Below, one piece after another: positions 60,289 to 64,000 of a stretch of 64,000 nucleotides of DNA. The position numbers were made by a program, and so were the translations under genes. Source of the stretch: Actinoplanes sichuanensis (GTDB lineage: Bacteria > Actinomycetota > Actinomycetes > Mycobacteriales > Micromonosporaceae). A model generated the notes under the pieces. That model ran no database searches. It was not told where the DNA came from and saw only the letters and a program-made list of their open reading frames with translations. Where the stretch lies: contig NZ_AP028461.1 in assembly GCF_033097365.1 (NCBI RefSeq), forward strand, positions 5,890,001-5,954,000. Reading direction: 5' to 3'. Position 1 is the stretch's first letter. Each line of letters starts with the position of its first letter.

Positions 60289-61423
60289 CTGAACCTCCGG
60301 AGGCGATGGCCTGCCGCCACGGACGGACGGCCTTGGGTGGCATGTTCACGGCGAGCGCGCCGACCAGACGGCCCCCGCGGTGGTAGGCGGCCAGGAAGCG
60401 GCGGTCGGCGAGGGATCCGTCGACCACGTCGAAGCGGTCGTGGCCCCGCAGGTAGCCGTAGGCGTGGATCTTGAGGTCGTACTGGTCGGACCAGAAGTAC
60501 GGCACCGGCGCGAACGGCTTCCGCGCGCCGAGCAGGTTGCGGGCGGCGGCCATGCCCTGTTCGGCGGCGTTGGTGCGGTGCTCGATGCGCATGTCGACGC
60601 CGAACAGCGGGTTGGGCCAGCGCGCCACGTCCCCCGCCGCGTAGACGCCGGGCGCCGCGGCGCAGAACTCGTCACAGACCACGCCGTCACCGACGGTCAG
60701 GCCGGATCCGTCGAGCCAGTCGGTGTTCGGGATCGACCCGGCCGCGACCAGCACCTCATCGGCGCCGACCAGGGTGCCGTCACCGAGCCGCACTCCCCCG
60801 TCGACGATCTCGGTCACCATGACCCCGGTGCGCAGGTCGACACCGTGGTCGCGGTGGACGTCGGCGAGCATCCGGCCGACCGGTTCGCCGACGGCGTGCG
60901 CGAGCGGCACCGGGGCCGGTTCGAGCAGGGTGACCTCGCAGCCGAGGCCACGCGCCACGGCAGCGCATTCGGCGCCGAGGAATCCGGCGCCGACGACGGT
61001 CAGCCGGGCGCCGGGCCGCAGCCGCTTGCGCAATTCAAGAGCGTCGTCGAGCGTACGGATGGAATGTCCCGAAGCGCCGGGAAGCGGTCGTGGCCGCACG
61101 CCGGTGGCCACGACGAGCCCGTCGTAGGGCACGCCGACGCCGTCGCTCAGGGTGACCAGCCGCCCGGCCGTGTCCAGACCGGTCGCCCGCACTCCCAGTC
61201 GCAGGTCCAGGGCGAGCGCGTGGAGCTGCTCAGCGGTTCGCAAGGCGATCCGGTCGGCTTCCCACTGCGAGGCGAGGATCTGCTTGGACAGCGGCGGTCG
61301 ATCGTACGGTGCGTCGAGCTCCTCGCCGATCAGGGTGATCGTGCCGGTGAAGCCTTCCCGGCGCAGCGTCTCCACCGTGGCCAGGCCGGCAGCCGAGGCA
61401 CCGACGACGACGATCCGGTTCAC
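60281..61423 (-). CDS. FAD-dependent ferredoxin reductase
   Basis: A 380-residue pyridine-nucleotide-disulfide-fold reductase of the putidaredoxin-reductase type: FAD motif IVVVGASAAGLATVETL, APYDRPPLSK, NAD motif LTVVGAGFLGAECAAVA and late FAD motif GVYAAGDVARW. It passes electrons from NAD(P)H to the [3Fe-4S]-type ferredoxin. GTG 61423 overlaps the ferredoxin stop by 4 nt; an open frame to 61591 is an overlap artefact. Confidence 0.93.
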   Translation of the reverse strand: MNRIVVVGASAAGLATVETLRREGFTGTITLIGEELDAPYDRPPLSKQILASQWEADRIALRTAEQLHALALDLRLGVRATGLDTAGRLVTLSDGVGVPYDGLVVATGVRPRPLPGASGHSIRTLDDALELRKRLRPGARLTVVGAGFLGAECAAVARGLGCEVTLLEPAPVPLAHAVGEPVGRMLADVHRDHGVDLRTGVMVTEIVDGGVRLGDGTLVGADEVLVAAGSIPNTDWLDGSGLTVGDGVVCDEFCAAAPGVYAAGDVARWPNPLFGVDMRIEHRTNAAEQGMAAARNLLGARKPFAPVPYFWSDQYDLKIHAYGYLRGHDRFDVVDGSLADRRFLAAYHRGGRLVGALAVNMPPKAVRPWRQAIASGGSVE

Positions 61424-61617
61424 GCCTCGACCAGTCGGATGGCGGCCGCCGGGCAGACCGCCGCGGCTTCGCGCACCGCCTCGTGTTGGTCCTCGCCGGG
61501 GCTGTCGTCGAGGACGATCGCCACGCCGTCGTCGTCGCGCTGGTCGAACACCTCGGGCGCGACCATGGCGCATTGCCCGGCCGCGACGCATTTGGGCTCG
61601 TCGAACTCCACTCGCAT
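61420..61617 (-). CDS. P450-type ferredoxin, probably [3Fe-4S]
   Basis: A 65-residue ferredoxin. Cys10, Cys16 and Cys55-Pro are the only Cys; position 13, where [4Fe-4S] ferredoxins have a fourth Cys, is Ala (CVAAGQC). This is the pattern of actinomycete P450 ferredoxins with a [3Fe-4S] cluster. It lies 14 nt behind the P450 gene and is coupled to the reductase gene, so the operon carries a full class I electron chain. Confidence 0.92.
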   Translation of the reverse strand: MRVEFDEPKCVAAGQCAMVAPEVFDQRDDDGVAIVLDDSPGEDQHEAVREAAAVCPAAAIRLVEA

Positions 61618-61631
61618 CGTCGTCGTTCCTT

Positions 61632-62831
61632 TCACCAGGTGATCGGGAGTGCTTTGAGGCCGTAGGCGACGCCTTCCATGGCGAACTCGACCTCCTCGAA
61701 CGGCACCGCCAGGGCCAGGGTGGGAATGCGGCGGTAGAGGGTGGAGTAGACGACCTGCAGTTCGACGCGGGCCAGGGATTGGCCGAGGCACTGGTGGGCG
61801 CCGTAACCGAACGCGTGGTGGGAACGGGCCGGCCGGGTCAGGTCGAGCCGGTCGGGTTCCGGGAACTCCGCCGGGTCGTAGTTGGCGCCGGCCAGCTCGA
61901 ACACGACCCCGTCGCCGGCCTTGATGACGGTGTCGTGCAGTGCGATGTCCTCGACCGCGATGCGCCGGATCCCGGAGTGCACGATCGTCAGGTAGCGCAG
62001 CAGTTCCTCGACCGCGTTCGCGACGAACTTCGGGTCGTCGCTGTTGTCGCGCAGCAGGGCGAGCTGCTCGGGCTCGCGCAGCAGGGCGAGGGTGCCCAGC
62101 GAGATCATGCTGGCGCTGGTCTCGTGCCCGGCGATCAGGATCGCGGCGCCCATCGTGACGGCCTCGGCGAACGTCATCTCGCCCGCCTTGACCCGGCCAC
62201 CCATCTCGGACAGCACATCGTCGCCCGGCTGCTCCATCTTCGTCATCAGCAGCCCGGCCAGGTACTCCCCGAGGCCCTGGGTCGCCTGCGCGCCGTCGTC
62301 GGGGTCGGTCTCGTGGCTGATCGCCTGGCGGCTGGCGGCCTGGAAGAACTCGTGGTCCTCATACGGGGCCCCGAGGATCTCGGTGATCACCAGGGTGGGC
62401 ACCGGCAGGCCCAACTGTTTCACCAGGTCGGCCGGTTTCGGGCCGGCGAGCAGGTCGTCGATCAGGCCGTCGAGCACCTGCTGGATGCGCGGGCGCAGCG
62501 CCTCGACCCGTTTGACCATGAAGGGCGCGTTGACCGTACGCCGCAGCCGGGTGTGTTCGGGCGGGTCGGTGTTGGTGATCAGCGGCGGGTGGTGCGGCGC
62601 CGACGCGGCCCGGCTGCGGGTCATGTGCGGGTAGCCGGGCTTCTTCTCGTCGATGCTCAGCCGCGGGTCGTTGAGCAGCGCCCGCTGGTCGGCGTGCCGG
62701 GTGATGAACCAGGGGGTGCTGCCGTCCCAGATGCGCACCTGGCCGACCGGGGGCATGTCGCGGACCTCGGGGGCGGGGGCGAACGGGCATCGGGATTCCC
62801 GCTGCATGGGGTAATAAGGGGCGTCAGGCAT
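61632..62831 (-). CDS. Cytochrome P450
   Basis: A 399-residue soluble bacterial P450. I-helix AGHETSAS, K-helix ExxR in VEELLRYLT, and heme loop FGYGAHQCLGQSLAR with the axial Cys are intact. It should hydroxylate a small hydrophobic substrate using the ferredoxin and reductase encoded directly behind; style (ITNTDPPEHTRLRR) fits CYP105/107-like secondary metabolism or degradation enzymes, substrate unknown. Start at ATG 62831, with ATG 62840 possible. It diverges from a TetR gene across 125 nt. Confidence 0.95.
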   Translation of the reverse strand: MPDAPYYPMQRESRCPFAPAPEVRDMPPVGQVRIWDGSTPWFITRHADQRALLNDPRLSIDEKKPGYPHMTRSRAASAPHHPPLITNTDPPEHTRLRRTVNAPFMVKRVEALRPRIQQVLDGLIDDLLAGPKPADLVKQLGLPVPTLVITEILGAPYEDHEFFQAASRQAISHETDPDDGAQATQGLGEYLAGLLMTKMEQPGDDVLSEMGGRVKAGEMTFAEAVTMGAAILIAGHETSASMISLGTLALLREPEQLALLRDNSDDPKFVANAVEELLRYLTIVHSGIRRIAVEDIALHDTVIKAGDGVVFELAGANYDPAEFPEPDRLDLTRPARSHHAFGYGAHQCLGQSLARVELQVVYSTLYRRIPTLALAVPFEEVEFAMEGVAYGLKALPITW

Positions 62832-62892
62832 GAATCCCATGCAAGCAGGTGCGCTTGACGCGACCCGGACACGAACCTGACAGGACACTGAC

Positions 62893-62906
62893 GTGACCCA
62901 GGTCAC
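62893..62906. promoter_or_regulatory. Palindromic operator between P450 operon and TetR gene
   Basis: GTGACC-CA-GGTCAC, a perfect 6+6 inverted repeat. It lies 16 nt upstream of TATCCT (62922-62927), the likely -10 box of the TetR gene, so it covers that promoter's -35 region and could control both directions. Confidence 0.6.
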
Positions 62907-62956
62907 TTCGGAGGCCGGGTCTATCCTGGCCTTCACTCACGGTCAGGAGCGATGTG

Positions 62957-63592
62957 ATGACCAGCCGCCGGATGCGCGCTGAACAGGTGGAGCAGACCCG
63001 CACCACGATCCTGTCCACGGCAGAGCGGCTCTTCGCCGAACGCGGCGTCGTCTCCGTGTCGAACCGGCAGATCAGTGAGACGGCCGGGCTGGGCAACAAC
63101 ACCGCGGTCAGCTACCACTTCGGCGGCAAGCAGGAGCTGGTGCGCGCGGTCGTCGACCGGCACGCGTCGGCGATGGAGGCGATCCGCAAGGACCTGCTGG
63201 GCCGCTATCAGGGCAGCACCGAGCTACGCGACTGGGTGACGTGCGTGGTGCGCCCGTTCACCGACCACCTCACCGCGCTGGGAAACCCCAGCTGGTACGC
63301 CCGGTTCGCAGCGCAGTTGATGACCGATCCACAGCTGCGCGAGCTCGCGGGCGCGCAGCTCGAACAGGCGCCGATGTTGCACACGGTCATCGACAGCCTG
63401 CATCGGTGCCTGCCGGAGCTACCGCCGCCGGTTCGGCTGCGGCGCGACGACATGGCCCGCACGCTGATCGTGCACTTCTGCGCGCAGCTCGAACGGACCG
63501 CCGCCCCGGACTGGCCGGCGGCGCGGACCGACCTGATCGATGCGGTCGAGGGCCTGTACCGGGCACCTCACACACCTGCGCCGAGCGAGTAA
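62957..63592 (+). CDS. TetR-family regulator, divergent from P450 operon
   Basis: A 211-residue regulator: helix-turn-helix at ~10-60 (RTTILSTAERLFAERGVVSVSNRQISETAGLGNNTAVSYHFGGKQELV) and a helical C-terminal domain with an aromatic patch (NPSWYARFAAQLM). AGGAG lies 7-8 nt before ATG 62957. Its position suggests it represses the P450 operon and itself through the palindrome at 62893, with the P450 substrate or product as inducer (inference). Its 3' end overlaps the convergent OmpR-type gene by 25 nt. Confidence 0.92.
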   Translation: MTSRRMRAEQVEQTRTTILSTAERLFAERGVVSVSNRQISETAGLGNNTAVSYHFGGKQELVRAVVDRHASAMEAIRKDLLGRYQGSTELRDWVTCVVRPFTDHLTALGNPSWYARFAAQLMTDPQLRELAGAQLEQAPMLHTVIDSLHRCLPELPPPVRLRRDDMARTLIVHFCAQLERTAAPDWPAARTDLIDAVEGLYRAPHTPAPSE

Positions 63593-64000
63593 CCGAATCC
63601 GCGGTGGGTGCGCAGCAGCGCCGGCGGGGTCGCGTCGACCTTCTGCCGTAGCCGGGACAGCAGCCGCTCGATGGCGTTGTCGCCGCGCGACTCGCTCCAC
63701 ACCTGCCAGGCCAGCTGATCTTTGGACAGCACCCGTCCGGGGTTGAGCATCAAGTGGCGCAGCAGCCGATACTCGGCGGCGGTCAACTCCAGCGGCCGAC
63801 CTCCGCGCCATACCTGACAGGCGATCTCGTCGAGTCGCAGATCGTGGTGCTCGAGCACGGCAGGCCGCGGGCTGCGGTCGCGCAGCAGCACCTGGACACG
63901 GGCAAGCAGCTCGGCGCTGCGCAACGGCTTGGTGACGTAGTCCTCCACCTCGACGCCGAGAACCGGGATCAGTGTGCCGAGGAACTCGCAGGCGGTCACG
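63568..64000 (-). CDS. OmpR/PhoB-family response regulator, C-terminal part
   Basis: The gene runs off the right edge. What is visible is the end of a receiver domain (VEDYVTKPLRSAELLARVQVLLRD, conserved Lys in TKP) and a complete winged-helix DNA-binding domain (LEHHDLRLDEIACQVWRGGRPLELTAAEYRLLRHLMLNPGRVLSKDQL ... LLRTHRGFGYSLG, given here in part). The in-frame ATG at 63999 is internal, not the start. A cognate kinase is not in the window. Confidence 0.9.
   Translation of the reverse strand, partial: VTACEFLGTLIPVLGVEVEDYVTKPLRSAELLARVQVLLRDRSPRPAVLEHHDLRLDEIACQVWRGGRPLELTAAEYRLLRHLMLNPGRVLSKDQLAWQVWSESRGDNAIERLLSRLRQKVDATPPALLRTHRGFGYSLGAGV

Overview
The window is about 72% GC chromosomal DNA with dense GC-ending codons, many GTG/TTG starts, many putative leaderless starts and secreted plant-polymer enzymes. 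This points to a soil actinomycete, most likely of the Micromonosporaceae (Actinoplanes-like). The genus is inferred from protein style; no rRNA or other marker is present. No rRNA, tRNA, CRISPR array, prophage or origin was seen.

Layout. 1-5.4 kb: start of a TetM/OtrA-like GTPase, a tyrosinase (melC2) with its caddie melC1 and a second divergent MelC1-like caddie, MurJ, and an Fe/2OG oxygenase. 5.5-10.5 kb: CPBP protease, a NarL-type two-component pair, a secreted CBM6-DUF1996 protein and a DUF305 lipoprotein. 10.6-19.3 kb: a ThDP enzyme with altered cofactor motif, two tail-to-tail c-di-GMP genes, a transglycosylase-like protein, a PI-PLC-like enzyme, two Roadblock/LC7 proteins and a divergent GAF protein. 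19.3-20.6 kb: a decayed tnpB element just behind the GAF gene. 20.6-29.4 kb: Rieske oxygenase, lysyl-oxidase-like protein, GH12-CBM2 endoglucanase, small proteins, an L,D-transpeptidase and a Cip1-like protein, with two perfect TGGGAGCGCTCCCA (CebR-type) operators that should put the GH12 and Cip1-like genes in one cellulose-response regulon. An 18-nt minisatellite follows.

29.4-33.5 kb: an Lrp regulator divergent from a methionine gamma-lyase/2-oxoacid dehydrogenase E1 pair, the same gene set as the pseudomonad mdeR-mdeA-mdeB locus; together they would convert methionine via 2-oxobutyrate to propionyl units. 33.5-41.2 kb: LtrA, a membrane protein, a large PA14-GH2-LamG enzyme and a divergent GH10-CBM2 xylanase. 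41-46 kb: a second two-component pair, an alpha/beta hydrolase, an acyltransferase and a Bcp peroxiredoxin. 46-47.4 kb: a GH43-CBM gene broken by one in-frame TGA. 47.5-52 kb: a Ser/Thr kinase, a membrane protein with 30-nt repeats, and a strange 460-codon ORF built from a conserved-looking head, 18 exact pentads and a 48-nt repeat.

52-59.5 kb: Clp-N-like, SEC-C, HIT-like, TetR, ADP-ribosylglycohydrolase, M35-like metalloprotease and TPR proteins. 59.5-63.6 kb: a compact P450-ferredoxin-reductase-SDR operon with a divergent TetR gene and a palindromic operator between them. The window ends inside an OmpR-type response regulator.
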